Positions 39,821-53,222 of a DNA stretch of 64,000 nt are shown here, piece after piece. Below the pieces are notes generated by a model, which was not told where the DNA came from, made no database searches, and saw only the letters and a list, made by a program, of their open reading frames with translations. The position numbers were made by a program, and so were the translations under genes. The DNA lies in the NCBI RefSeq assembly GCF_000468095.1, contig NZ_ASZC01000017.1, forward strand, positions 115,138-179,137. The letters run 5' to 3'. The stretch's first letter is position 1, and the number at the start of each line of letters is the position of its first letter. This DNA comes from Pantoea sp. AS-PWVM4 (GTDB lineage: Bacteria > Pseudomonadota > Gammaproteobacteria > Enterobacterales > Enterobacteriaceae).

Positions 39821-40681
39821 TTGGTCAGACGAGCCACAAGTTACCGCCTTGAGTTCGATGCGGCAGCCATTTACCAGTATCCCGAACATCTTCGCCAGTG
39901 GCTGGACGGCTTACCCAATCAGCCTGGCGTATATGTCTTCCACGGCGAAAGCGACAACCTGCCGCTATATATCGGCAAAAGCGTTAACCTGCGCAGTCGC
40001 GTGATGTCCCATTTCCGCACGCCAGATGAAGCCAGCATGCTGCGCCAGGCAAGACGTGTCAGTTGGATCCCCACGGCTGGCGATCTGGGTGCGCAGTTAC
40101 TGGAAGCGCAGATGATCAAAACGCAACAGCCGTTGTTCAATAAACGCCTGCGCAAAAACCGCCAGCTCTGCTCACTCCAGCTTAACGACACCGTGCCGCA
40201 AGTGGTTTACGCCCGCGATCTCGATTTCTCCTGCACCTCAAACCTTTATGGTTTGTTTCGTAGCCGCCACGCCGCGCTGGAAAAGCTGAAAAGCATCGCC
40301 GATGAACAACGCCTGTGTCACGGTTTGCTGGGGCTGGAGAATCTGCGCAGCGGCCGGGGCTGTTTTCGTGCCGCGCTTAAACGTTGTGCCGGCGCCTGCT
40401 GCGGCAACGAACCGCCAGAAGCGCATCAACAACGTTTGCAACAGGCGCTGGAAGCGTTACGGGTGGTGTGCTGGCCGTGGTCCGGCGCGGTGGGAATGGT
40501 GGAACGCGGTACCGCCATGACGCAAATCCACGTTATTGATCACTGGTTTTGGCTGGGTTCAGTGAGTAGCGAAGCCGAAGCTCGCCAGCTACAACGCATC
40601 CCTCATGGCTTTGATCACGACGGCTATAAAATCCTCTGCCGCCCTCTGCTATCGGGTGAGTTCCCGCTGATCGAGCTATAA
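39821..40681 (+). CDS. cho: Cho, UvrC-like excinuclease (TTG start)
   Basis: 286 residues. GIY-YIG nuclease domain (about 30-110: PGVYVFHGES...LYIGKSVNLRSRV, with catalytic Arg/Glu in LLEAQMI) and a UvrC-like C-terminal part with the cysteine-rich CFRAALKRCAGACCG. Makes the 3' incision in nucleotide excision repair at bulky lesions. The frame starts at TTG after GGAGTCCTCC; MVRRATSYRLEF matches E. coli Cho, so TTG is the natural start. LexA-controlled. Confidence 0.93.
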   Translation: MVRRATSYRLEFDAAAIYQYPEHLRQWLDGLPNQPGVYVFHGESDNLPLYIGKSVNLRSRVMSHFRTPDEASMLRQARRVSWIPTAGDLGAQLLEAQMIKTQQPLFNKRLRKNRQLCSLQLNDTVPQVVYARDLDFSCTSNLYGLFRSRHAALEKLKSIADEQRLCHGLLGLENLRSGRGCFRAALKRCAGACCGNEPPEAHQQRLQQALEALRVVCWPWSGAVGMVERGTAMTQIHVIDHWFWLGSVSSEAEARQLQRIPHGFDHDGYKILCRPLLSGEFPLIEL

Positions 40682-40683
40682 AG

Positions 40684-40736
40684 CAAAACCGCCGACGCTG
40701 CCCAAAGCATCGAATGCGATGGACAACGTCGGCGGT
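40684..40736 (-). terminator. Terminator of spy (facing cho)
   Basis: ACCGCCGACG ... CGTCGGCGGT (10 bp) encloses a smaller CATCG-AATG-CGATG stem. Leftward RNA continues into TTTTGC, so it fits spy; it may also stop cho. Confidence 0.75.
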
Positions 40737-40759
40737 CTCAAACCGTCAGGCTATGCGAA

Positions 40760-41257
40760 TTATTCGCCCTCAGCCGGTGGTGGTGGCATCTTACCATCGT
40801 GCGGGCGTTTCTCTGTCAGACGTTTCTCAAAGTTCGCGTTGAACTGCTTTTTCTGCTCCGGCGTCAACACGTTATAGAGTTTGTTCTGCGTTTCCATCAT
40901 CGCCACAGCACGCTCTTTGGCATTGGCCGTCATTTTCTCTGCCTGTGCTTCGGCTTTCGCCCGGTCGAAGGTGTCAGAGGCAATCAGCGCGTGGTTAGCG
41001 CGACGTTCTTCCAGCGACGGACGTTTAAAGTCTTTGTGGCTTTCACGCATGATGTCATGCATCTGTTTTTTCTGGGCGTCGGTCAGGTTCAGACCTTTGA
41101 ACATCATGTCCATACCACCATGACGCATCGGCGGCTTATGCATTGGTTTCTCGCTGCCGGCCGGCGGTGGCGTCAGATTGTCTGCCGCAGCATGGACGAT
41201 ATTGGCAGCACCGAGAGCCATCGCGGTAGCCAGGAAGAGGGAAGTCAGTTTACGCAT
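40760..41257 (-). CDS. spy: Spy, periplasmic ATP-independent chaperone
   Basis: 165 residues. Signal peptide MRKLTSLFLATAMALGAANIVHA, then two LTxxQ motifs typical of the CpxP/Spy family: LTDAQKKQMHDI and LTPEQKKQFNANF. It forms cradle-shaped dimers that hold unfolding envelope proteins. The N-terminal linker is rich in Pro/His/Met (PPPAGSEKPMHKPPMRHGGM). In E. coli it is induced by Bae and Cpx; I could not define those sites. The ATG after AAGGACAATATT is used. Confidence 0.93.
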   Translation of the reverse strand: MRKLTSLFLATAMALGAANIVHAAADNLTPPPAGSEKPMHKPPMRHGGMDMMFKGLNLTDAQKKQMHDIMRESHKDFKRPSLEERRANHALIASDTFDRAKAEAQAEKMTANAKERAVAMMETQNKLYNVLTPEQKKQFNANFEKRLTEKRPHDGKMPPPPAEGE

Positions 41258-41521
41258 AATATTGTCCTTACTTATCAGTTTCATGACGACAGCCTGTGTC
41301 GCGTCTTCGGAAACAAGCATACGACGCTGAACGTCAACTACTCAGAGGCTGAGTAAAGCCCTGAAAGCATAAAAGACAGATATCAGGCGATCATGGAGAG
41401 AATGAGAAGAAATGCGTGAGGAATTGCAAAAGAGTATGACGAATAAGGCAAAAAACGCAGGAATTAAGGAGGAGTGTAACGGTATTGTCGGCGTAACGAA
41501 AGGATAAATTGCGGCGCAGCA

Positions 41522-41544
41522 GCGCGATACATCGCGCCGCCACG
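41522..41544. repeat. Palindromic repeat unit near the end of astE
   Basis: GCGCGATACATCGCGCCGCC followed by ACG, seven bases after the astE stop on the leftward strand; same family as at 34914. Confidence 0.7.
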
Positions 41545-41551
41545 TCAGTCG

Positions 41552-42547
41552 TTATAACGTCAACGCCTGGGTTTGCTCATTCTCTTCCACCAGCATCAAG
41601 CCGGCACGCAATCCCGCTGCCACATTCGGGTTGGGAAATAAGACATACTCGCGTGCCTGCTGCACGTAGTAACGGGTATCCCCCTCTTCCGCCAACAACG
41701 TCCCCTGGGGAAAAGCGGTGAAGTTGAGGGTTTCCGCGCCCATATGCAGCACAAAGTCTTCGCCATGCCGGGTGATTTGTTGCGCCACTTGATAATGGCG
41801 GGGCTGCGCCTGTACCTCTGGTAGTGCGTCTCCATATAACAACGCCGCCAGCGCCTGATATGCCGCGCTGAATTGAGTCAGATCGTTCTCACCAAACGGC
41901 AGCGCCTTACCCAGCTCCAGCGTACAACTGGCGGCGGCATAATGTTCGCAACTGAAATGGGTAAATGTACCGCCGGGAGAACGATGGAATACCAACGCTT
42001 CCAGCCCTGCGGCCGCCAGCCAGTGCATAAAATCCTGCGGCCACGGACGTTGATTGAGGGGCATCACGCCAAAGCGGGTATGGTAAGAACCACGGATCGC
42101 GGTATGCAAATCGAGATGCCAGCGTGTTTCAGTCGTCAGGCAGGTGTGCCAGAAGGTTTCCAACGCCTGTTCCAGCCGCAATGCACGCCGTGCCTCCGCC
42201 ACATCAGACACCTGCTGCCAGCGGCCACCAAACAGACGATTGATGTCATATTGCTGATAACGTTTGCCGCTGCGTAATGCCTGCGGATTACCCAACAGCA
42301 CCAGCAGACGTACCGCCAGCGGTTTTTCGCCGCGCAGCAAGGGCGTCAGTAGCAGGTTCAGGATCTCAACCGGCGCGGTTTCATTACCGTGGATCCCCGC
42401 CGACAACACCAGCGCCTGCGACGTTGGGGTATGCGGGGTTAAGGACAGAATGCCCTCGTCCAGCCACTGCCAACTGAGGTGGGCGTTTTGCCCCTGACGC
42501 TCCAGTGGCACCCGACCAGACAATGTTTGTTGTAAAAAGTCCTGCAT
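41552..42547 (-). CDS. astE: Succinylglutamate desuccinylase
   Basis: 331 residues, zinc carboxypeptidase-like AspA/AstE family. Zinc ligands in SAGIHGNETAP (His/Glu, near 52) and DLHTAIR (His, near 148). Final step of the AST pathway: succinylglutamate to succinate and glutamate. Last gene of the leftward astCADBE operon, 46 bases after astB. Confidence 0.94.
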   Translation of the reverse strand: MQDFLQQTLSGRVPLERQGQNAHLSWQWLDEGILSLTPHTPTSQALVLSAGIHGNETAPVEILNLLLTPLLRGEKPLAVRLLVLLGNPQALRSGKRYQQYDINRLFGGRWQQVSDVAEARRALRLEQALETFWHTCLTTETRWHLDLHTAIRGSYHTRFGVMPLNQRPWPQDFMHWLAAAGLEALVFHRSPGGTFTHFSCEHYAAASCTLELGKALPFGENDLTQFSAAYQALAALLYGDALPEVQAQPRHYQVAQQITRHGEDFVLHMGAETLNFTAFPQGTLLAEEGDTRYYVQQAREYVLFPNPNVAAGLRAGLMLVEENEQTQALTL

Positions 42548-42593
42548 TCTTTCTCCTTACGTAAATCAAGGGGCGACATATGCGCCCCCGGCG

Positions 42594-46412
<3,819 letters not shown>

Positions 46413-46416
<4 letters not shown>

Positions 46417-47633
46417 GATGCTGCTCCTTTGAGCACGCGTTCACAGGCACGGGCGAAACGCGCCAAACCTTCTTTGGCTTCCTGTTCGCTGATATTCAAC
46501 GCCGGGGCAAAGCGCACCACGTTGGCACCGGCAATCAGTACCATCACGCCCTCTTCCGCCGCTGCGAGGTTAAACTGCTTGGCTTTACCAGCAAAATCAT
46601 CATTCAGCACGGCACCAATCAGCAGACCCAGACCGCGAATCTCTTTAAATAACGGCAGACGCTGATTCAGTTCCTCCAGCGCCGTGACGAACCACTGATG
46701 GCGTTCCGCAACCCCGGCCATAAACGCAGGCTGGTTAATCAACTCCACCACTTTGCCACCGACAGCGCCGGCCAGCGGGTTACCGCCGTAGGTGGTACCG
46801 TGCGTACCGACACCCATCACCAGCGCCAGATCTTCGCGTGTCAGCATGGCACCAATCGGGAAGCCACCTCCCAGCGCTTTCGCGGTGGTGAGGACATCCG
46901 GAGTCACGCCGTAATGCATATAGGCATAAAGGGAACCGGTACGCCCCATGCCGCTTTGCACTTCATCAAAGATCAGTACTGCATGATGCTTATCACACAG
47001 TGCGCGCAGACCGCGCAGGAAAGCCGGGTCAGCCGGTACCACACCACCTTCGCCCTGAATCGGTTCAACAATCACCGCGCAAGTGTGGTCATTGATCATG
47101 GCTGCCGCAGCTTCCAGATCATTAAAAGGGGCATGCTGGATATCAGGCGGTAACGGGGCAAAATCGCGGGAATACGCAGGCTGTCCCCCGGCGGTGACGG
47201 TAAACAGCGTGCGTCCGTGGAAGGCATTATTAAAGGCGACGATGCCACTTTTTTCCGCGCCAAAGCGATCATGTGCCACTTTGCGTGCCAGCTTGAGTGC
47301 CGCCTCGTTGGCTTCGGCACCGGAGTTACAGAAAAACACCCGGTCTGCAAAAGTCGCGTCGATCAATTGCTTCGCCAGGCGCAAAATCGGTTCATTGGTG
47401 TAACCGTTACCGGTATGCCACAGTTTGCTGGCCTGTTCCTGCAACGCCTGTTGCAACGCCGGATGCGCATGCCCGAGAGCATTGACAGCAATTCCTCCGG
47501 CAAAATCGATGTAATCTTTGCCCTGCTGATCCCAAAGTGTTGAACCTTCGGCACGCACCGGTACAAACGCAGCGGGTGCATAAACCGGCATCATCCATTG
47601 ATCGAAATCGTGACGTGAAACCTGCAGTGACAT
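46413..47633 (-). CDS. astC: Succinylornithine transaminase
   Basis: 406 residues, class III PLP aminotransferase. [16 protein letters not shown] (near 107), [13 protein letters not shown] (Asp near 224) and the PLP lysine in [17 protein letters not shown] (near 252). Close to ArgD; assigned AstC by operon position. Converts succinylornithine to succinylglutamate semialdehyde. First gene of astCADBE, behind a sigma-54 promoter. Confidence 0.94.
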
Positions 47634-47715
47634 AGCCCTTTCTCCTGCTCCACACCAGGTGAAGCCTTTGTTTTAAAATTGTTAAAAACCGGTGACTTTC
47701 AGCTTAACTGTATAT

Positions 47716-47731
47716 TGCAGTAACCGTGCCA
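47716..47731 (-). promoter_or_regulatory. Sigma-54 promoter of the ast operon
   Basis: On the leftward strand, TGGCACGGTTACTGCA matches TGGCAC-N5-TTGCA at all but one position with correct GG/GC spacing (-24/-12). Predicted start near 47706, about 73 bases before astC. E. coli astC is sigma-54 and NtrC dependent. Confidence 0.8.
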
Positions 47732-47940
47732 GCCAGCGGAAAAAATGCATAAACGGGTTTCACCAACGAAATATCAATGAGTTAACACCAGCGCCTATTC
47801 ACTTTAACTGCATAAAAAGTGAATAACCGTCTGATGGCGTCTATATGCCAGAGAATTCTTAAGCGGATTTATGCATTCACAAAATGAAATATTGCTTTTG
47901 TGATCGCCGAGGAAATATTTCGCCAGAATGACGCAGCGCA

Positions 47941-47998
47941 AGCACCAAAATGGTTCAGACCGAACCATAACAGTGCACAAAAGTGCGATAGTGGTGCG
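47941..47998. promoter_or_regulatory. Two NtrC (GlnG) enhancer sites for ast
   Basis: AGCACCAAAATGGTTCA (47941-47957) matches the NtrC pattern TGCACCAACATGGTGCT at 13 of 17 positions. AGTGCGATAGTGGTGCG (47982-47998) keeps the TGGTGC half and part of the other. The centres are 41 bases apart and about 245-285 bases upstream of the predicted sigma-54 start, ideal for looping enhancers. Confidence 0.7.
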
Positions 47999-48520
47999 TG
48001 GAAATAACCACACGGAATGGTCATTTTTAATACAAAAGCCAACAAATAAATAACACCTTTGCGTTTTTTTTCGCCACTCCTCTTCTCCGTATGAACCTAA
48101 TAATGTTAGTGACTAAGGTTATTATAATTTTAGAAATAACCAGAAACAGTGTGTTTATAGAAAAAGTGATCATGCTAATTATTATCAGGCGCAGCGTATT
48201 TGTTATTGAACAAAAACACATAGGCTTGTGCTATTTACGAGCATCAGAAAACCTATTAGACACAAATAATCAAAAAACACATAAATCAATAAAATCATTT
48301 AGTTATATATTAATTTAATGTTAACAACGTCATAATGAGAGATAAGTAAAAACAATAAACAATCCCACATAATGGAATTGAAGATTAAATTTCGCACAAA
48401 AAGCCAACGAGAAATATTTAGTTACATTTATTGCACTTTCGATCTTGAACCTTTTGTGTCATTTTCATTTCGCCCCATTGCAGGGCAACAATTAAAAAAT
48501 AACACAGGGTAAAAAATTAA
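47999..48520. other. AT-rich gap upstream of the porin gene
   Basis: About 520 bases of strongly AT-rich sequence with short A and T tracts and no convincing gene; short frames inside it have no ribosome site or recognisable product. It probably carries the porin promoter (GTTACATTTATTGCAC at 48420 resembles an OmpR half-site) and could attract H-NS. Confidence 0.5.
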
Positions 48521-49600
48521 ATGATGAAGCGCACTTTACTGGCAGCAGTAATGCCGTTACTGCTGGGACTTTCTACGGCTCAGGCCGCCGAAATCTATAA
48601 CAAAGATGGCAACAAACTCGACCTGGTCGGCAAAATTAACGTTTCACACCTGTTTTCCGATGACAGCAGCAACGATGGTGAAACGTCCTCTTACACCCGT
48701 CTGGGCTTCAAAGGCGAAACCAAAATCACTGACCAGCTGACCGGCTATGGTTTCTGGCAGTACCAGTACAGCCTGAGCCGCTCTGAAGGTGGTTCTGATT
48801 CACAAACCGGTAACCGTACCCGTCTGGGCTACGCCGGTCTGAAATACGGTGAGTTCGGTTCACTGGATTACGGCCGCAACTATGGTCTGGTTTACGATGC
48901 TCTGGGCTACACCGACATGCTGCCATTCTTCGGCGGTGACTCTGGTTACACTGACGCCTTCCTGTCTGGCCGTTCAACTGGCGTGCTGACCTGGCGTAAC
49001 AAAGATTTCTTCGGTCTGGTGAAAGGCTGGAATATTGCTGCGCAGTACGAAGGCAAAAACGACCGCACCAGCTACTCTGACATCGCGGTACGTCGTTCTA
49101 ACGGTGACGGTTTCGCCCTGTCAACCTCGTACGATTTCGACTTCGGTCTGAGCGTGGTGGGTAGTTACGCCAGCCTGGATCGTACTGAAACCCAGAACGC
49201 CGCCACCCGTGGTCACGGTGACAAAGCGCAGCACTGGGCTACCGCAATCAAATATGATGCTAACCAGATTTACCTGGCGACCATGTATGGTCAGACCATG
49301 AACGCTACGCCGATCTCTGGTGGCTTTGCTAACAAAGCTGTCAACTTCGAAGCCGTTGCGCAGTACCAGTTCCTGAACGGTTTCCGTCCGTCTGTGGCTT
49401 ATGTCTCTTCCAAAGGTAAAGACATTGAAAGCATCGGCGATGCGGATATCGTGAAGTACACCTCAATTGGTGCCACTTACTACTTCAACAAAAACATGTC
49501 CACTTATGCGGAATACCGCATCAACCTGTTGAAGGACAACAACCCGCTGGGTCTGGCGACCGACGACATCACTGTTGTGGGTCTGGTGTACCAGTTCTAA
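48521..49600 (+). CDS. General porin of the OmpC/OmpF family
   Basis: 359 residues. Signal peptide (M)[21 protein letters not shown] then mature [23 protein letters not shown], the usual enterobacterial trimeric porin start. Sixteen-strand barrel features, loop 3 region with [23 protein letters not shown], and a C-terminal Phe (VGLVYQF). Passive diffusion of small solutes. Either of two adjacent ATGs could be the start. Not collinear with ompC or ompF of E. coli, so left unnamed. Confidence 0.92.
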   Translation: MMKRTLLAAVMPLLLGLSTAQAAEIYNKDGNKLDLVGKINVSHLFSDDSSNDGETSSYTRLGFKGETKITDQLTGYGFWQYQYSLSRSEGGSDSQTGNRTRLGYAGLKYGEFGSLDYGRNYGLVYDALGYTDMLPFFGGDSGYTDAFLSGRSTGVLTWRNKDFFGLVKGWNIAAQYEGKNDRTSYSDIAVRRSNGDGFALSTSYDFDFGLSVVGSYASLDRTETQNAATRGHGDKAQHWATAIKYDANQIYLATMYGQTMNATPISGGFANKAVNFEAVAQYQFLNGFRPSVAYVSSKGKDIESIGDADIVKYTSIGATYYFNKNMSTYAEYRINLLKDNNPLGLATDDITVVGLVYQF

Positions 49601-49646
49601 GGGCGTTTACCCTCATTGCACATCCGGCCTGTGTCAACCGGATGCT

Positions 49647-49675
49647 AAAAGGGCAGCGAAAGCTGCCCTTTTCTT
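49647..49675. terminator. Terminator between the porin and the inverse autotransporter
   Basis: AAAAGGGCAGC-GAAA-GCTGCCCTTTT, 11-bp perfect stem with a GAAA tetraloop; serves both convergent genes. Confidence 0.95.
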
Positions 49676-49683
49676 TGCTCTGG

Positions 49684-51126
49684 CTACGGCTCCAACAGGT
49701 CAAACCGGTTATCGCTCGCCGACTCCATTTCAAACGGTTGCTCAACCTGCAAGGTAATCCAGTTTGACGTCACACGCTGTTGCTTGCTGTCTGCCAACGT
49801 AACCGCGAGGCGATAGCTGTTGCTGGCACCCGGCGTGCTATCCCATGCAGGCATAATAATGCTCCAGCCCTGGGGATCCTGATTATTGGCAGGTGGCGTC
49901 AGGCTCAGCGCCTGAGTATCACCCTGCCAGCTCACTCCCGTGATGGCATTGGCAGCGCGAATTTGCAGTTTCAATGGCAGGCTTTCCCCCGCATTCAATT
50001 GCCACGGTGGCGTCGCGAGAAAAACCGTCAACGTTTTGCGCTGGCGATATTCCAACACCGGCGTGTAGTTGCGCGTCACCGTATCATAGCGACTGCCGCG
50101 CAGTGAGCGGGCTGCCGCCACGTTATCGGCGCTCAGTTGCTGACTTAATGCCACACCAAAGCGATAGTTGAGGCGCAGTCCGAACTGATCCTGGCTCTCC
50201 CCTTCACTGCTGGTTTTGTGGCTGGCGGAAACGGTGACCAGCGGCACCGGGGTGTAGGACAACCCGAAGGTAAGCGCCGATGGATTGTGATAAAGGGTAC
50301 CGGAATTAAACAGATCAACATCCTGCCCCAGATACTGCTCCCAACTGACGGAAACGCCCAGCTGGCGATAAAATGGCAGATAACCCTGAGTGGTGAAATC
50401 ATAGCCGCGAGCCATACGCTGTTGCTGCGTGGAATCGCCATTATGCCAGCCGGATAACGGATAATAGTAATTGGCTGAAAAACGCAGGTAATCCGCCCAG
50501 GCTTCGGTGCCCAGGGAGCCGCGCTGCAAGCGACTGGTAAACATATGGTCAACAAAGGCGTTGTAACCCAGCAGCCAGTTACCGGCAACCCAACGCTGGC
50601 CCAGCCCGGCATTACCCACCAACCCATCATCGGTTTGATGGAATCCCAGTTGGCTGAAAGTTAGGTAGCGATTGCGGTCAGCCCACGGGGTGAGCAATTC
50701 AGCCCCACTCCCGGTGAAACTGCCATTCATATCAACAGCAAAATCGATTTGCGCGTTGCCATAGGGGGAAAGTAACGACTCCCCTTCGCTCGACACCCGC
50801 TGTGCCACCTCTTCACGAAAATGATTAAACGCCCAGATCCCGGCCTGATGACCAAAGGTCGTGTCGCTGCTACTTTCACTGGCTTCACCAATGCTTTTGG
50901 CCATATCGGCCAGCCTTTGGGAGAAATTGCTGCTGTCGTTTTGGTAACCCAGCGCGGGGAGTGCCTCGGCCATTTTTTGAAAACGCGTTGCATCGCTGAA
51001 TGGCGTGTCAGAGATCGCAGCCTCGCGGGTAAACGCCTGAACGGCAGGCATCACGGAGAGCAGTGCTAGCGCACCGAGGACGAAACGTTGGGATAAGGAC
51101 AATAAAACAGCAGGTAGCATGGGCAA
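49684..51126 (-). CDS. Inverse autotransporter barrel protein (YchO/intimin-like)
   Basis: 480 residues. Signal peptide (to about residue 32), then a helical plug-like region, and an IAT beta domain (about 90-345: WAFNHFREEVAQRVSSEGESLLSPYGNAQIDFAVD, LLGYNAFVDHMFTSRLQRGSLGTEAWADYLRFSANYYYPLSGW) as in intimin/invasin. The C-terminal part (about 360-470) is one Ig-like, SLPLKLQIRAANAITGVSW-type domain. Size fits E. coli YchO. Long adhesin repeats are absent. Likely outer-membrane; binding partner unknown. Confidence 0.83.
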   Translation of the reverse strand: MPMLPAVLLSLSQRFVLGALALLSVMPAVQAFTREAAISDTPFSDATRFQKMAEALPALGYQNDSSNFSQRLADMAKSIGEASESSSDTTFGHQAGIWAFNHFREEVAQRVSSEGESLLSPYGNAQIDFAVDMNGSFTGSGAELLTPWADRNRYLTFSQLGFHQTDDGLVGNAGLGQRWVAGNWLLGYNAFVDHMFTSRLQRGSLGTEAWADYLRFSANYYYPLSGWHNGDSTQQQRMARGYDFTTQGYLPFYRQLGVSVSWEQYLGQDVDLFNSGTLYHNPSALTFGLSYTPVPLVTVSASHKTSSEGESQDQFGLRLNYRFGVALSQQLSADNVAAARSLRGSRYDTVTRNYTPVLEYRQRKTLTVFLATPPWQLNAGESLPLKLQIRAANAITGVSWQGDTQALSLTPPANNQDPQGWSIIMPAWDSTPGASNSYRLAVTLADSKQQRVTSNWITLQVEQPFEMESASDNRFDLLEP

Positions 51127-51273
51127 AATCAGGGTTCAGTTCAGGTAAAAATCAGAGGTCCATCACAAAGTCACTTCTTTTTACCTTAACATATTCCTGC
51201 GTTTTCGCAGCCTGATGCAGTCTGATTACGGCTATGGGTGGATACTGCCGGTGAATTTTGGTGTTGCTGGATT

Positions 51274-51299
51274 CGTAGTGGCGCAATTTATCGCGCAGG
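51274..51299. repeat. Palindromic repeat unit between two operons
   Basis: CGTAGTGGCGCAATTTATCG followed by CGCAGG; diverged copy of the window-wide repeat, 30 bases after the end of the SDR gene. Confidence 0.6.
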
Positions 51300-51328
51300 T
51301 TGCCATTGCTGGCAACCTGCACGTACTT

Positions 51329-52126
51329 TTAAGAAAAAATCAAACCGCCATCGACGTTAATGGTTTGCCCGGTGATGTAGCGCGCATCATCAGACGCGAG
51401 AAAGGCCACCAGCCCGGCGACATCCTCCGGTTGCCCGGCACGCTTCAGCGGAATATTCTCCACCCATTCGGCCATCAACTCGCCTTTACCGTATTGTTTC
51501 TTTTCATTGCTGAGGATTTCGCCCCACACCCGGTCGTTGTAATCCCACATCTCGCTTTCAATGATACCCGGACAAAAAGCGTTAACGGTGATGTGCCAGG
51601 GTGCCAGTTCCAGCGCCAGACTTTGCGTGATACCTATCACCCCCATCTTGCTGGCGGCATAATGCGGGGTGTAGATAAACCCCTGTCGCCCCTGGCCGGA
51701 TGAGGTGTTGATCAAACTACCGCCCCCCTGCTTCACCATATATTTCGCGGCCTCGCGGCAGCACAACCAAACGCCGGTCGTATTCACCGCCAAAATCTTT
51801 TCGAAATCACTTTTAGGCATGGTGTCGAAGCGATCAATGGTGATGACACCCGCATTCTGAATGGATACATCAATACTGCCAAAGCGTTCTGCCGCCTGCT
51901 GATAAAGCTGTTGTACCTGCGCCTCGTCGGTGACGTCCACCTGAAGTGCCAGGATCTCGCTACCGTACTGCTGCGTTAACTGCTTCGCCGTTGCAAACAC
52001 CCGTTCTGCATTCGACACCATGACCAGCCGCGCACCGTCGCGCGCAAATCGCGCGGCAATGCCCGCACCAATGCCACGACAGGCACCGGTAATCACCACT
52101 GTCTTTCCACTAAAATCGCGCGTCAT
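51329..52126 (-). CDS. SDR-family dehydrogenase (polyol/acetoin reductase-like)
   Basis: 265 residues. Rossmann motif [10 protein letters not shown] (about 13-22), NAG in IQNAGV (near 90), Ser in NTSSGQ (near 140), and catalytic YAASK (near 155). The C-terminal [22 protein letters not shown] segment resembles sorbitol or 2,3-butanediol dehydrogenases. Last gene of the leftward ABC operon with a strong AGGAGGCAAT site. Substrate not predictable, but a hydroxyl-containing sugar or polyol imported by the transporter is likely. Confidence 0.85.
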   Translation of the reverse strand: MTRDFSGKTVVITGACRGIGAGIAARFARDGARLVMVSNAERVFATAKQLTQQYGSEILALQVDVTDEAQVQQLYQQAAERFGSIDVSIQNAGVITIDRFDTMPKSDFEKILAVNTTGVWLCCREAAKYMVKQGGGSLINTSSGQGRQGFIYTPHYAASKMGVIGITQSLALELAPWHITVNAFCPGIIESEMWDYNDRVWGEILSNEKKQYGKGELMAEWVENIPLKRAGQPEDVAGLVAFLASDDARYITGQTINVDGGLIFS

Positions 52127-52137
52127 ATTGCCTCCTG

Positions 52138-53205
52138 TTATCCGTGTGTGACTTCAGACAGGGCGGCTGATTGCTGCTTTTTTTCATGCCTGCGCAGCAG
52201 CACCACCTTGCTTTGTAATTTTTGCTGGAACTGATCAATCACCACCGCCGTGACAATCACTAGGCCTTTGATCACCATTTGCCAGAAATCACTGACACCC
52301 ATCATCACCATGCCATCGGCCAGAAATACGATGACAAATGCCCCGATAATTGAGCCAGATACCCGGCCACGCCCCCCCGCCAGCGCCGTTCCCCCCAACA
52401 CCGTGGCACCAATCGCATCCATCTCAAACATATTGCCGGTCATCGGATGTGCGGTTTGCAGCTGTGAAGCCACCACCAATCCCACCAGCGCCGCACACAG
52501 GCCGGAGAAAGCGTAAACAAACACCTTTACTTTAATGATCGGCACACCCGCCAGGCGTGCCGCGGATTCGTTGCCGCCAGTGGCATAGATATAGCGCCCA
52601 AGGGGGGTCTTGCGAGTCAGATAGAGGCCAAGCAGCAGAAAACCCACCATCAGCCAGATAGGGATGTAAATACCCAACACCGTGCCGGAACCGAGCAACG
52701 CAAAACCGGTATTACCTAACGCGGGCATCCCCACCAGATTGGCGTAAGTGCTGCCGTCGTTGAACAACAACGCCGATCCGCGTGCGACATACATCATGCC
52801 GAGGGTGCAGATAAAGGGAGCCACACCCAGACGCGTCACGACCGTGCCATTTATCAATCCCAGCAGCACGCCAAACAGCGCCACCACCAGAATCACCTCC
52901 GGTACGTTGAAGAACATCACGTTGCCGCCCCACAATGGCAGGCCATTAGTGAGTAACGCCCCGGCCACCATGCCACAAATCCCGGCGACTGCCCCTACCG
53001 ACAGATCGATACCCCCCGTCAGGATCACCAGCGTCATGCCGATGGCCAATAAACCGGTAATCGCCACATGTTGGGTCATGATCAGCAGGTTGGAGGTGGT
53101 CAGAAAGTTCGGCACCATCAGGCTGAAAAAACTGATGACAATTAATAAGGCAATAAAGGTACGCGCCTTCAGCAGATACATATAAAGCAAATATTTCTGA
53201 TTCAT
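52138..53205 (-). CDS. Ribose-type ABC transporter permease
   Basis: 355 residues, BPD_transp_2 (RbsC/AraH) family, about ten membrane helices. Signature [21 protein letters not shown] near 58 and the [19 protein letters not shown] coupling region near 270. It starts 17 bases after the ATPase gene. Imports a monosaccharide-like compound with the ATPase and binding protein beside it. Confidence 0.93.
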   Translation of the reverse strand: MNQKYLLYMYLLKARTFIALLIVISFFSLMVPNFLTTSNLLIMTQHVAITGLLAIGMTLVILTGGIDLSVGAVAGICGMVAGALLTNGLPLWGGNVMFFNVPEVILVVALFGVLLGLINGTVVTRLGVAPFICTLGMMYVARGSALLFNDGSTYANLVGMPALGNTGFALLGSGTVLGIYIPIWLMVGFLLLGLYLTRKTPLGRYIYATGGNESAARLAGVPIIKVKVFVYAFSGLCAALVGLVVASQLQTAHPMTGNMFEMDAIGATVLGGTALAGGRGRVSGSIIGAFVIVFLADGMVMMGVSDFWQMVIKGLVIVTAVVIDQFQQKLQSKVVLLRRHEKKQQSAALSEVTHG

Positions 53206-53222
53206 GATTTTCTCCGGAAGGC

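Noticed and set aside
48091..48318. 75-codon frame in the AT-rich gap before the porin
   Set aside because: Low-complexity Ile/Lys/Asn composition, no ribosome site and no homology; expected by chance in AT-rich DNA.
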